Shown here: positions 38,335-52,000 of the stretch, piece by piece | Layout: each line of letters starts with the position of its first letter | Numbering within the stretch: the first letter of the stretch is position 1 | Assembly: GCA_009823395.1 (NCBI GenBank) | Contig: CM020506.1 | Coordinates: 20,757,001 to 20,821,000 of the forward strand | Length of the DNA stretch: 64,000 nt | Direction: 5' to 3' | Source: Thamnaconus septentrionalis | Taxonomy: Eukaryota; Chordata; Actinopteri; Tetraodontiformes; Monacanthidae | Position numbers and translations under genes: made by a program | Notes under the pieces: generated by a model | The model's input: the letters and a program-made list of their open reading frames with translations, nothing else | What the model was told of the DNA's origin: nothing | The model's database searches: none

Positions 38335-38470
38335 AGCCGCCGTGCAAGGTTGGCGATTGTTGCCAGGGAAGGGAAATCACTATCAGCGTCCCATTTTCAT
38401 ATGAATGAGCTCTTTAATTAGACTCAACCGCTAATGGGAGCCTATATCAAAAAATAATAGAATGTTTTAC
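38335..38470. promoter_or_regulatory. Candidate conserved non-coding element
   Basis: Repeat-free, balanced segment containing TTTCATATGAATGAG, CTTTAATTAGAC and CGCTAATGGGAG, which look like stacked homeodomain and octamer-type sites. Function and conservation are inferred from appearance only. Confidence 0.27.
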
Positions 38471-38741
38471 CAGCGCCGTAAGAAGTGAACAAAAAGGGAG
38501 CGATGATGACATATAGGACGAAAAGGAGCCACGCGAAGGGAAACAAATGGAGGCGCGAGGCGGAGGAGATTAAGCGCTTCAGAGCGGAAAACAGATATCT
38601 GTTGTCTTTGAACCTGTGCTGTTATTTCCTCCCCGACAGAAGTTCAAAGAATCGGGGAGGCTGAGATTGAGTCGGACTTTGGTGCAGAAAAGGGACAAGA
38701 AAGAATAAAATGTCGACTTGCATGATGTAAGTCTGCCGCCG

Positions 38742-38762
38742 CTGCTGCTGCTGCTGCTGCTG
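38742..38762. repeat. (CTG)7 triplet repeat
   Basis: Seven CTG units preceded by GCCGCCG. Confidence 0.9.
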
Positions 38763-39406
38763 TGTGTCTGAGCAGGAGAGAAGCAGGAAGGGAGATCTCA
38801 GATGAAAAGCAAAAGAAAAAAAAAAAAACTCTTCCATTGTCGGAACGCGCGCGTGTGTGTGTGCGTGCGTGCGCGCGCCAAGCCTGCGCGCACACTCGTG
38901 CGCCTGCTATAATTTCTCCATTTGAAGGTTAATTAACGCTTGAAGTAAAAGCTATGGGACTGCAAATCAAAGACAGTAAACATTCCTCCAGCCGCCTGAG
39001 GGGATTATTAGAAAAATAAATGAAAGCTGCGTAAAACAATTAAAATATTTGAAATGTGAACTTTGAGAGGCAGTTTTTCCTCGTTTTTTTTTCCCCTCCT
39101 TTTTTTTCCCCTCTCTAAATAGCACTAAAATGATCAAGGACAAGGAAACTAAACTTGGGAGCAAAAGTGTGAGAGCATAACACTGTGCAAAACACACACA
39201 CACACACGCACACGATGCAGCCACTGCCATGACATGGTCTAAATTCCAAGGAAATGGCAGTTTAATATCAGCGGGTTGAAGGTCGCTGCCTCTGAATCTG
39301 CAACCTCAAGACGGAAACAAAGCCGGCGGGCGGAAAAGAGAGTGTCCGCGAGTACGCAGGTGCGTGCATGTATGTATATACAGTATGTATGTGTGTGTGT
39401 ACGTGC

Positions 39407-39437
<31 letters not shown>

Positions 39438-39438
39438 A
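39407..39438. repeat. (GT)n microsatellite
   Basis: GT run within a longer GT/GC alternation starting near 39360. Confidence 0.88.
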
Positions 39439-39687
39439 TGCCAGCAGCAGAGCGGTCGGGAGGGGAGTGTATTGGGTTTGGGGCTCCAGCGTGTGCGTGT
39501 CAACAGACCAGAGGGATCTGAGCTAATTAAGGAGGAACACAACCGAAGGGGCTGAACAGAGGGAAGAAATCAAATTAAAAGCAGGGCTGGATTAGCGGCG
39601 GAGGGGAAAGCACTTTCTTCACTTCACTTGTGCTTTTGCTTCTTTTCTTTTCTTTTTTCCCTTCCTCGAGTTTCGCTAAAACATTTG

Positions 39688-39690
<3 letters not shown>

Positions 39691-39731
<41 letters not shown>
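39691..39731. repeat. (GA)n microsatellite
   Basis: About 20 GA units; a polypurine tract. Confidence 0.93.
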
Positions 39732-39733
<2 letters not shown>

Positions 39734-41853
39734 AGGACGAGACGAGAGCGGGGGTGACGGGAGGAGAACGATGATGAGGAGCGGCGGAGCGAGTCGACGA
39801 AGGCTCTTAAAAGCTGTTACAGACCACATTTGTGTCAAATGACCCCCCCCCCCCACTCTGTTTTTACATGTTCTGTTTGTTTCTTTCCTCACGTTTTTTT
39901 TCTTTCTTTCAGTTCTTTCCTTGCTGTTTCTCTCTCTGTCTTTGTTTGTCTCTCCGTCTCCTCTCAGCTCTTTCAGAGGAGCTGTCCCTGTCCCGGCCCC
40001 GCAGCTCCTATCTGATGGGCAGCTAGCCACTGTTTTCATAAACACACGTTTTTTTGTTTTTTTTTTTTTTTTCTTTTCTTTTTTTTTTTTTTGGAGGGCT
40101 AGCATACATGCATAAACAGCAGCACCTCAGGCTGCAGTGTCAGATCTCCTCTAAAGCGCCGTCACTCACTGGGCTCTTCTAAAAGCCCCATCAGGCAGTG
40201 TTTGGCCCGGTCTGACAGTGCCGGGCCTTTCAGAGGGCTTCCAGACAGAACCGGGGCGCTGGTCGGGTCTCGCTGCGTGTACTTAGAGCGCCGGCCCCGT
40301 CAGAACCCCACCGTCCCTGCATGTCACTTCAGGATTAACTGTGTTTACACAGCGGCCCATTACAGTACAAACAGGGCAGATCACATGGCACAATAAACGT
40401 CCTTCGCTCTAATTACGTCAGGTTTTTCTCCCCCAAAAAGAAACAATTTGTGAATGATATTGGTGGCTTTGGTTGGTTCGACTGCTGTAGACTTGCAAGT
40501 GGAGGCAGGACCACCAAAATGTTTGTTTTACCTAAGCTGTTTTATGTAAGCGCTTATTTTTTTGAATATGCAAGAAAGAAAATAAACAATATCATTATTA
40601 TAACAAGATCAGAAAAAAATGAAAGAAAAGAACACAAGGGCAAAGGAGTGAGAAGAACCTCTCACTCAAGAGTCTTCCCATAATAACAACCTCCTCATTA
40701 CCTGAACACATCCATGCTGCATTATTCACTTACATCATATTTCCTGCAGTCGTCATCTGGCAAATTGTATTTACATAAAATGCACATTACACTATCATAT
40801 ACACACAGTCAGATGCATTTGTACATATCGGGTAACTACTGAAGAACTCTATTGACAGTTTAGGTTCACTCTCATTCATATTTGCAGCTCAAAACTTGAA
40901 CATGAAGTTCACTGAAAAACTAAAGTTCTTTTCCTTCAAACAGCAGACACACTGGGACAGACACACTAAGACGGACACACTAAGTGGCAAGGAGACGAAC
41001 AGAGAAGAGTTTTCAGGAGTAACCACATTTGTGGTTACGACCAAAATGGATGAATCCAAACACAGAAGGATTGTGTGGTAGACTTACACTCACCAGCAAC
41101 ACTGTGCAGCAACAGCATTCACTTAAACATAATCAGCTCCTTTTGTGCTTAATGCTAAACATGTTTGGGAAAAAAAAAAAAAATCCTTTTTTTCTGCCCA
41201 CTGACAGTCACACACACAGTAGTGAGTATTTGCAAGGCGATCGAGAAGTTGGTGGCAAGGTCTTCAAATAAAGTTCTGCTTTCTTCTATCAGTTTAGACT
41301 TAACTTATAATCATGTAACCATTTAATTTTCCACTACTTCAGTATTTTTCCAAAGCCAAAGTTAGGGATCTATTTTAGCTGGTGAGTTACTGTTTCATTT
41401 GCATTCACGCATGCATCCTTTGTTGTACAGCTTCCTGGGATCTACAGCTTTGGTTGCAGACGATGCAGAACTTCATAACAACATTAGAGACAAACTTTAA
41501 TCTTCTTCCAGTTTTTATTAAATAACACATTGAATAATTAGACACACTGATCTAACAATCACGCCATATCTACACTGGCTACCGCTTGTGATATTCTGGC
41601 TTCTGATTGATGAACCTGCTGACCCACACCTCACTGCGTTGTGTTCAAGGGACGTGTTGAAGGCAGTCGTTCTTCATTGCATTCGGTGACATGCACCAAA
41701 CAGAGCCTCCAAGGCTTTCTAAACAACATTTTGTTCTGAAGTAAAACAAGCATGAAGTTCTAATAATAATTGACATCCCACTGACATCTTGTGCAAGGTT
41801 ACCCAGAGTGGAAGTGACTTTTCACATGACCCGCGTTGCACATCACTTGGCCC
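39732..41853. other. Intergenic with C- and T-runs
   Basis: A C-run at 39843-39854 and T-runs near 40049-40072 and 40080-40092. Otherwise unique-looking sequence; no gene is recognised. Confidence 0.45.
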
Positions 41854-41888
41854 CAGCAGCAGCAGCAGCAGCAGCAGCAGCGCAGCAG
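41854..41888. repeat. (CAG)9 triplet repeat
   Basis: Nine CAG units, a CG interruption, then two more. Confidence 0.9.
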
Positions 41889-44800
41889 TAACACAACGCT
41901 CAAACGGGAATGGCTCCGGGCTTTTCCTTCAAATTCATTACTGCGTCGCTTTAACGTAATTACTGGGAACATTTTTGTGCCTACACAGGACCTCATAACA
42001 AAATCAACTTCTTTAATAATAGTCAAGACTCTGGCCTGAGAGCTTCCTGAATTAAACTCGGACTGAGAGGAAAGAAATGGATGTCCTGCGTGCACTTATT
42101 TGTGTTTCTTCTTATCACTTATAGGGGAGGTAATAGAGAAAACGACGGTTCAAAAATCCATAATTAAGAGGCTGTTTCTCTGCGGCAAAGATTTCCTCCA
42201 CTTCCACTGGTGGCCTGTACACTGCAGCTCTGGCTCCCGCATAGATCCAACATTTCTACTTCTATTTTCTCCCTTTTCTTTTTTGGCAGGCGGCTCAGTG
42301 ATGTAGTCAAAGCAAAACACAATAAAACACATTTCAATTGCAAACATCCCTGCAATGTCATGTGAAGGATTTACTTTTCATATGTTTGTCATATTGAATT
42401 CTTTATGCATTTGAAAAAAAACAAAAGCACTGTAAATTAATCAGCTGAAACAAAATCCTTTTTGGAATGTGCTTTCATGTCCAAACGTTGACATTTTGCT
42501 TTTAAAATCCCTCATTTTTATGGAAGAATTCACTGAGAAAAAGCCGTTTGCTAGTCGCTCCATGCGTCCATGGAACTTCACATCACTGTTGGCATTTCTG
42601 TACTCGAGCTTGTTTTTACCTGTGAACTGTCAAACAAACGCATGTACAAGCTGATATTAACTCGTAGCTCACACATGCTAGCGCAACATGTAGGCTGGAC
42701 GGGAGAGCAGCATCATCTCAAATCAGATCATCTCAGAAATTGAATCACATACAGTGAACAACATGCTGTAATTCTAAGCACATGGGGAATGCAGTGTTAG
42801 TAATTTGATCATTTGCACTCATATTTATGTTTTCTCATTTCCTCAAGCAGTGCCTCAAAATTACACCAAATTGTATATATATATATATTTTTTTTTTTTT
42901 CCAAAAAAAACCAAACAAAACTCCCACTGTACAAGCGAGTGCTGACGAGAGAGAGCGAGAGCGCCTGGCCAACCGGCGCTACATGTGAGCCTTTTTCAAG
43001 GTGATGCTGCAGGCGACCTCTGACCTCCACGGCTGTGCTGAGCTCAGCTGTAATGATCCACTGATTGTCTTTGTCCATCAGCCTCTGGCTTTCACTTGAC
43101 CACCCTGAGGTGGTGGGGAGGGGGGCGGGGGGGCACAGGAGGATGACAAAGGTGGAATAAACTGTGTGTGTGTGCGTACGTGTGCATGCAAGCAGTCTAT
43201 CAATACATTGCTTTATTGAGGTGCCAGCTCTAATTTGCATGTGTTTTTTCCTTGCTGCCTGAATGAGACAGGAATAGATATGCAAACAACTGAGTGCTGA
43301 TGGAGGAACAATAGTGGTTTTAAAGGTGTTTCCATCATTACACTTTGCTGCCGACCTCTAGCTACAATTTGGCAGCTGCATCAGCACTGGCAGTCTTATT
43401 AATTAACATAATTACAAAGCATATATGCGCAGCACACTGAATATATATACACATACTGTATATGCATATTTGAAAGATCGGTTTAGTCATTTATTGCTCA
43501 GTGATAATAACACAAAACAACACAAACACTGATACGCTGTGGTATTTATTCCCCTTTCATACAAATTCCAGTCGGTCAATATTTCCTTTGTCTTAAAGCA
43601 ATTTAAAGTCGCCATAATTTCCTTAGACTAAGACAGACTGAGGTGACTGACACTATTGGAAGCATATTTCTGCAGTCTTAAACAAGCAATGCCATTCCAA
43701 CTTTAAACACAAAAACTTTAAACACAAATAACTGCAGTTAAACACAAGTGACAACATGGAACCACACTTGGACTTAGTGCTTGCATGGTCGTCATTGTTA
43801 CCCATATGACCACATCAATTAGGACAGCTGGATAATGACACTGTCTGATCAACTGCACTGCGTCGGTCTGCCGTGATTTAAAAACGCTAAAATATTACTA
43901 AATAAGTTCAATATCTCCAAGTGACGGCACAAATGTGTAATTAACATCAAAATTAGGGAAAAGTCAAAAGAAGGCGTGTAGACTTCATCGGCTGGTGGTG
44001 GTGGGGGGGGGATGAAAGATAAGGAGTGAATGAGAAATGCCTGAAAGAGGGAGCAGTGGTATTAATTAAACAATGCCTATTTTAACCAGTGCTAATTATA
44101 TTTGCAGACGGAGGATGAGAGTAGTGAGGGAGATGGGGGACGATTCCATGTGTATCCTTGCTCATTAGTACAACTGTCTCACGCAGCTAACGCAATCAGC
44201 AGTAAAAAAAAAAAAAAAAAAAAGAAAGAATATGAAAGAACCCTCACGAGAGGAGGATGACACTGAGCACCGTGTAAACGCGTGAATGAGAGACGGCAGA
44301 GTGGCGCCACAGTGCTTTGTGAGCAAGAAAACACGCTGGTGAACAGGAGACTGCAACAATACTGAGAAAAAAGTGTGAAGGTTTGCCCACCTCCCAACTG
44401 GTTGGATTCATTAAAGAGGCACCTGCCAATCAGTCACATGACTCATAATTGGTCCCTTTACACCTCTTTACCAAGGCTATCCACTCAATGTAGCTGGTCC
44501 AACGGGGGTGGTATACAGAAACCTTGCACCCATAAGCTACAATGAAGGGCTCAACTCAAATCTCCAAGAAGCTCACCCCCCCGCTGTCCATCCTCCTCCT
44601 GATGCCGTCCCCACACGGGAGCGCTCGCTATCCATGCTCATCATTCACTCTTCCTCATCCACAACATTCAGGGGGTCTTTCAACGTCGGCCATCACATCC
44701 TGGCTAGCCTGGATGTGAAGAACAGTGACAAACATCACAGGGAGGGTCTTATCTGGATGGGGGAGAGCTTCCATAATAAAAAAAATAAAATAAAAAAAAA

Positions 44801-45005
44801 GTTCTAGTTGGGGATAGTATTGGTTGGGGGATCCCTCCTGATTCGCTCCTGAGTTTATTACAGACATAAATGTGTACAGCCAACTACTGCTTGGGTAACA
44901 TTTGTTACCTCAACACTTGTTGACGCTACATTCACGAGGGTAATGCCACCGGTTTGTAAAACGTGGTACAACAGTACACGGTGTTATCGTCAGTTGTGTA
45001 TACAA
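41889..45005. other. Intergenic, no gene recognised
   Basis: Short TA and T runs at about 42872-42900, an A-run at 44203-44222 and an A-rich segment near 44777-44800. The frames at 42809-43285 and 44508-44807 are interrupted by homopolymers and lack domains. Confidence 0.45.
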
Positions 45006-45915
45006 GGGCTGCCGAAGTTATAACGCATTAACTTAATAATAAAAAAACGTAATCGCGCCAACGAAAATCGCGCGCAAGCCGCAGCCCTCCTGTTCAGACA
45101 ACTCTGTTTACTTCTCCGTATCGTGCGTGCATTAGGTCGGGTTCACACTGGCCGTCGACGCGCCACAGATAGTCGAGGAACGGAGCCCGCTTCCTTTCGG
45201 CGCCCTTGTTAGCCAATGGTGTCGTTCACACCAGACTCGAAGCGGCGCGCACCTCCACAGCCGTACAGCGATCGTTTCGCAAACTGGTCTATTTTGTGTG
45301 CGAGCCGCGAGCGATTCGCGTCAAGCTGGGCAGGAAGTCACCCAAAGAAACACGAAAGAATCCGGTTAATTTTCAAAATAAAAGCATTTTTCAAAATAAA
45401 ATGCCGCGATTGACAAATTCAATCATATTTGTGTATGTTCTATTTGTCAGTATCTAATATAGAGTGCGAGAGAAAACAAACATAGAAACACACACACACA
45501 GACACGTGCATGCGAACACATACACACAAGCGATGAAGCGGCACACAGTGAAATGGCCAATCTCGCACACAAGTAAAAAGGAATTGTTTTGTTTGTAAAC
45601 CTTAATGGTTAGGAGCATTGATATGAGAATACCTCAAGGTTTGAGATTTTGTTTTTGGAGAGTATCTGGACAGTTTAAGTATGTAATCATTTTTGAATGT
45701 TCCAATGAAAATAAAAATAGAATCTTTCCACAAAGGAATTATTATCGTCCTCTCCAATGTTTCCTAGAGTATAAGAAACACAATAAATATCTTGTTAAGT
45801 TACATGTAGAGCAGGGTAAAAAAAAAATTTGCACCTAATTTGCGATTAATCGCGAGTTAACTCAGGACACAAATGCGATTAATCGCGATTAAACGTTTTA
45901 ATCGACCGACAGTCC
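45006..45915. mobile_element. DNA-transposon-like relic with ATTAATCGCGATTAA terminal region
   Basis: The left end reads GGGCTGCCGAAG, then TAACGCATTAACTTAATAAT and GTAATCGCGCC. The right end carries GCGATTAATCGCGATTAAAC, then TTTTAATCG and GACAGTCC. The two ends are roughly inverted (GGGCTGCCGA versus GGACTGTCGG). I recall this terminal sequence from many fish genomes. The interior has a CpG-rich segment (GTTCACACTGGCCGTCGACG, repeated as GTTCACACCAGACTCGAAGC) and no intact transposase. Confidence 0.65.
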
Positions 45916-46895
45916 AAGTATATACATTATTGTGGCTGACTCTGTATATTGTTTTGAAACAATGTATGTCTAGGCTGTCAAAATACTGTTTTGGTGGCGT
46001 GGCATTCATATTGCAGTTTAAGGCTAGCCGGCTATACCGCTTAAATACATCCAACCTTTGACTCGCTTGAGAACCTCAAACAGGAAAAACCGGATGTGCG
46101 ATCGCTTTCCCGTGATGCCAGGTATCCATCATACGCCACTCTGAGCGTGCAGGCGCCGATTTGTGGAGAGGACCCACTCCAGTACCAGCTGCACCCCACC
46201 ACCACCACCACCACCACCCCCCTACAATGAGCTGTGTGGCTCTATAAAGACGGATTATTCAGTCCAGCCAAAACCTCCCTCACCTAAGTACAGAGAGCGT
46301 TGGCGGTTTCTCTTTCTCACGCACGTAAAACAGGATTAGCACGCGTGTTAAAGCCCTGTCGGGGAGAATGTGGCACGCTCACGCTCCGCACTCTGCAAAT
46401 CACAAGAGCATCTTTATCGAGACAAGGCTGGATGGAAATAATCTCCTGACCAACCAGACGAATTGGCAAACCGAGTCTGTGTTCGCAACAGTATCACGGC
46501 GCAGTGCACTGTTCTTCAATTGACTGGCAGTAAACGAGGGCGTCCTTTATGAATCAGTGAGCGTGGTTTAGATTGTAATGGGCAAAAAAGAAAATGTGTG
46601 TGCAGATTAAATTAAAGACACTGATGATGTAAAATCGCTCCCATTCATATACGAGGGAGCAATCTCCCAATGAAAATGCGCACAACAGAAGAGGTGCGCT
46701 GTCATGGTCGGCCTGCAGAGTGATGACGTTGAGGAAGATTTTGAGGCGTCCGATGATTTCTTCCATCAGTGTGTCAAAGACAAGAAAGCCAGCCCCTGGC
46801 ACCCAGGAGAGGTTTTCCAGTATAAATTAGAAGAGAGGGGGGGGTGGAACAAGAGAGAAATTGGAGAGATGGTGCAGCAAATGGTGAGTTTTTTT
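45916..46895. other. Intergenic, no gene recognised
   Basis: A CAC triplet run at about 46198-46217. The 90-codon frame at 46704-46976 ends in a CTT repeat and has no domain. Confidence 0.45.
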
Positions 46896-46941
46896 CTTCC
46901 TCTTCTTCTTCTTCTTCTTCTTCTTCTTCTCCTTCTTCTCC
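46896..46941. repeat. (CTT)n microsatellite
   Basis: About 14 CTT units with one CTC interruption. Confidence 0.9.
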
Positions 46942-47155
46942 CCGTCTGGTTTCCTAGGGGAGGAGCGAGGAGATAAGACTAAAAGGACTGTCACTCACAG
47001 GAACAATCCTTCCACTGTCCCCCTTCTGCTCCTGCGGCTCCTCCCTCCTTCCCTCCTCTCTCCAATTTCCACAGATTCCCGCTGAGATAAAGTCGCCGTT
47101 TCACAGGGACACTTTGCTGACATCATCGGCGACACACGGAGCATCGTGCAGCCGC

Positions 47156-47156
<1 letters not shown>

Positions 47157-47186
<30 letters not shown>
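47157..47186. repeat. (CTG)10 triplet repeat
   Basis: Ten CTG units. Confidence 0.92.
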
Positions 47187-47187
<1 letters not shown>

Positions 47188-47239
47188 GTCCCCAACTATT
47201 GCAACAAACGCTGATGCCTGTGATTTATCTTATTGTTAA

Positions 47240-47782
<543 letters not shown>

Positions 47783-48269
47783 CATAAATCCGGCCGATGT
47801 CCCTCAGCTATGAATCTGACATGAGGTTCTGATCATGCCTGAGTGGACCTGTGTAACATGATTCAGCAGGCCGTTTCACTCTGCATGCTACAGTAGGACT
47901 TGTAGTGGATATTAGTTACAGCTGGGCTTGCAAATGTATAGAATTAGATCAGGAAAGCTTGTATGTGGACTTATAAAGGCAAAGTGTCCCCATGAGGCCG
48001 CACGCTACCGATGACAGCGGGACAAACCAAACACAAAACTCCAGCAGGTAAGCACAAGATAAAGTTTATGGTCCAGTGAGGTGAAGGTGTTTGGCTGCTT
48101 TCATGAAATATGCAGACACACTATCGCCACTAAATATTTCAAACACGCAGCAGCGGCAGCAGCGCGTACAGAAAGCTACAGAAAACACGGGGACAACTTT
48201 GTGTTGTCATCGAGGAGAAGTAAGTTTGTGTCAACTTATTGAAGTGAGTCTGACAAAATGTAAATAGGA
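47783..48269. other. Intergenic between AT array and eefsec 3' end
   Basis: Unique-looking sequence; nothing recognised. Confidence 0.5.
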
Positions 48270-48843
48270 CCAAAAAGATTTTGCAAACATTTATTGGATT
48301 CACACATCAGCAGTAAATTCCACTCAGCTGGTAGCTTGTCTCTTCACTGTAACAGAGACTTGACCAAAAAAAAAAAAAAAAAATGGATTTATTGTTCAGA
48401 TCATACAGACACTGTCCCATAATGTCCAAGCATAATAGAATAATTACACTGCTGTTACACTAGCAGACTTTAAGTGAAGAGATCAGACTTCCCTGCTAAG
48501 GTCTCGAAACCAATAGAAGCTCAGCTGAATTGGAAACAGGAAACGGGAAGAAGTTAGCGTGGACTCGAAAGAACTGATTCGGAAGCGCAGGAGCAGTGAT
48601 TCGTTTAAAACAAACTCAAATTCATCAGGAGCAGAGGAGCTCCTAATCTGGATTAAGTCCATCTCCATCAGGGACAGAAAACAATCAGTGTTTCCCGTGT
48701 GTTCAGCATTCCACCATCATTGAATTTCAGCAGACCGTCTCCATCCCCACAGAGAGAGGAGACAGGAAGGGAGTTAGCAAACTCTCAGTCACCTCCACCA
48801 GACTCCTCGAGCCGCCGCCGCCATCCTGCCTGTTTGGGAGCGG
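48270..48843 (-). other. Probable eefsec 3' UTR with two AATAAA signals
   Basis: Downstream of the stop, AATAAA hexamers occur on the minus strand at 48393-48388 and 48295-48290. Either would give a 3' UTR of roughly 0.45-0.57 kb. A T-run on the transcript strand (about 48383-48366) lies between them. The choice of site cannot be made from sequence alone. Confidence 0.5.
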
Positions 48844-49013
48844 TCAGGACTGGGTCATCTTTTTATGGGGATCAAAGACGTACCGCTTAAAATGCAAGTT
48901 AATGTTAATGTGCTGGGACTCCGTCTTGGGCTCCTCTTCGCCTTTGCCTCCACCTTTGCCTTTCTTCTTGGAGGCAGACGACAGCAGGCTCTTGGTCTCT
49001 GGGCGAAGACCCT
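48844..49013 (-). CDS. eefsec: eefsec exon 7: C-terminal domain and stop
   Basis: After the CTTCAG acceptor the exon completes Glu531 and encodes residues 532-586, ending in a TGA at 48846-48844. The first half is a lysine/glycine-rich linker (SKKKGKGGGKGEEE, 545-558) that differs in sequence from the basic linker I recall in the human protein. The second half, HININ LHFKRYVFD and MTQS, is the conserved C-terminal strand of the fourth domain, which couples SECIS recognition to Sec-tRNA delivery. Confidence 0.95.
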
Positions 49014-52000
49014 CTGAAGGGAACAGAAACGAGTCAGAGGGGGAAAAAGGTTAAAGTTCCCATGCGTTTGAAAGATAATGTGTCTTTAACCCAGCGATTA
49101 TTACTTTTACCTGCTTTACCTGTTTGTTTGTTTGTTTGTTTTGTTTTGTTTTAAGCAAAATTGCGCCAAAACACTTTGAAAATGAGCCCTTTGTGAAGTC
49201 ACAGAGTGGCCCTGGTCTCCCTACTCATAACCCCAGTCAGGTGTTGATTCTGTCTTCTGAGACTTGACAGTCAAGCATCAGCGGGAAGCTAAAACCCAGT
49301 CATTTTTTTTGTGGGAGACTGCAAAGCAAAGGCTAAAGATGCTATTCTGGAACGTCTTTATTAATCCCACATTGGGGAAACTTGCAGCTTCGTTTTTGAA
49401 TTTTGAATGCTTGATCAATATTCAACTGTAGTGTGGGATAAAAAGAAATTGTTTAACAGTTTATCATTATTATTATTATTATTATCATTATCATTCTTAC
49501 ACAGCTGATAACCCTGTTTAATAATCTGTTGGACGAAGTGAACTTTGCGTGCGTCCTACAGTAGTTTGGTCAGAATGATCCTCTGATTGTTGGCCTATCT
49601 GATGGCTGATAGAGATCTGTCGTCGTGCGCGGGGAGGGAGTGCTGTATCAGTGCTTCTGTACACTGACCTCAAGATCCACTGATGTCTTCACCCTCCTGA
49701 CGCCGCGTGCTAAAAACACGCGCAAGGAACCAAATTTCAACTTTTCCGAAGGCGCAACTTTTTCTGATTTCCAGCTCGGCCCGGAATGGCCCGCGAAGTG
49801 GCGAGTGAGCGGCCGAGCCGCCGTGCGACGCTCTGAGATTTCCTCCCCGCTCGCTGGCCGCCCGGTTCGCTGCGTGCTTTGCGCGCGCACGCTACGAAAT
49901 GTTCTGGGTACGTTGTTCAGCACGCAGGCTGTCTGACCTCACGCAAAACGGCGCCAGCATTCTTCTTGTTATCGTTCTGCCAGCGTGAGGGTTGTTATGG
50001 TTGCTGCACCTAAATCTCGTTATCTGCCATCTGAGAGAAGAAAAAAGAACTGTCATTCACCGCCAAGCGAGGCGCACTCACGACACCCAGACACGGCGTG
50101 GAGCGGGCGGAGTTGGCCCACAGGGATTGCACCTTGACGCCTTTGGTCTAATAAGTTTACACGCACACGAGTGGGCGAAACAAGTCGATCTATATCATAG
50201 ACCTGATCACGGTGGGACTTGAACATAATATAGTGGTCGCATGCTGTAACTCTTGTAGGGAAATATTGGCTCAGGATGACACCACACAGGGCAGCCAAGT
50301 AGGTAAAAGGTCTTAATGTATGCTTGGGCAGCGGGTGGGAAACACGGTGAATGTTAACTGTCTTCCTAATTTTAATGACATTATATTTGAAATTTGTTCA
50401 TGAGATTTTGTGAGCAGAAGCCTTCATGATCATCTTATTCTAAAATGAATACATTAAGGGAACAGGACGATGATGAAATAGCATCAGAACAAGTTTTTTT
50501 TTCACGTGGCTGATTGATGAGCTGTGAACTACAAACAAACTCTGGATTGCAGAGAGACAAGGGATTCTCAAAGGACCAAATCTTGACGAACTCGATGCTC
50601 TTGAACAGAGTCGACGCTGCACTCATCGAAATATCTCCACACTCATCGGTGCTAAACATGCATTGCAGAAAGTGACCTTGCCTCGTCCATTTACTTTTGC
50701 TTTATTTTTTAGAGTTTTAGAATTTGGATAAATATACACTAGAGCCATGATGTTAATGGAAATCAATCACATCTTTAAATTCAAAAGATAACATCCATCC
50801 ATCCATCGATTTTCTATACCTGCTGTTTGAACAGGTGAACGACTCTGTATGCTTTTTGTCTGTTGCGTGAGCATCTTGTGCCCTGTGACATCACTGGGGC
50901 AAAGCATCTCTCGCTTCTTGGTAACAAACCCTCAAGGGTTCACGCAGCCACATGTTAACTCTGGTGTTGTGTTGCTTCCATACTAGTAGAGAGCACAACT
51001 GAGTCTGAGTTTTAGGAATCCTTGTGTACATTATATGCACACAGAAGGCTGGAGGAAGAGTTTGGCATCAGCTTTTATAAAGGAAAGGAAAATGAATAAA
51101 AGTCAATGTAAAGTCCTCCTAAAGACATCGAGTGTGTGTGTGTGTGTGCGTGCGTGCACGAGCAGCGAGGAGGATGTCGATGAGCTTCTCTTTCAGCCGG
51201 CTCTGTTTTCTCCTGCTTCCTGGTGCAGAGCAGCCGGGTTCAGAGTAACAGAAGGTAAAATAAACACGGCGCAGACTTCCCCCGGAACACGGGCAATCCC
51301 CAGAGGAATTCTGGGAATGTGGCTCAGGATGTCGGGCCTACCACTCTTACCGCATCCTGAAAACTGTCGGGGAGCCGGGGATGAGACTGGGGCGGGAACG
51401 GAGCGCGCGCTTTGAGCCGAGGTCGGCCTCAGCAGCTCAGCCGCTTCTCCCTCTCTCTCACACACACACACACACACGTTCACACTCAGGCCTCAGCCGA
51501 ACCCTCACCTGGGACTCGGATCTTGAACTTGCCGCTCTGTCCGAATCCGCCCTCGATGACGCCCGTCTCTCCCGTCGACAGCGTGACCTTTAACCCCAGG
51601 AAGAGCTGAAGGTTGGTCTCCTTCTTGAACAGGCTGCGGCCAATCACGGTGTAATCGTCGGCGACCTGCAGCGGCAGAGAGCGGAGGAGCAGACAGTCGA
51701 CACGACTGACGGAGAGAGCAGAACGGGGCGAACCTTTTCAAATGGCGCGCGAGCATGTGACCTGCGCTAGCGTCCAAGCTCACCTTCCATTGATGCACTT
51801 CAGCATTGAACTCCATCATAAGCAGTTTTATGGAACAATGATCTTGAGTGAACTTGGATCATTGTGAGTGCACCAGAATGAATGAGTGAAGATGTGCTGA
51901 ACATGAAGGGAAACATTTTAGTGTTGCATGAAAACCCAGGATGCACCCATACCAATTCCAGTATCAGGTTTTGGTTCCAATTCCAGGGTTGAGTGCTATA

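Noticed and set aside
44508..44807. 99-codon frame with a plausible start
   Set aside because: No domain recognised, ends in an A-rich tract, no neighbouring exon with matching phase.
46704..46976. 90-codon acidic frame
   Set aside because: Terminates in CTT-repeat poly-Leu and has no family resemblance; treated as chance.
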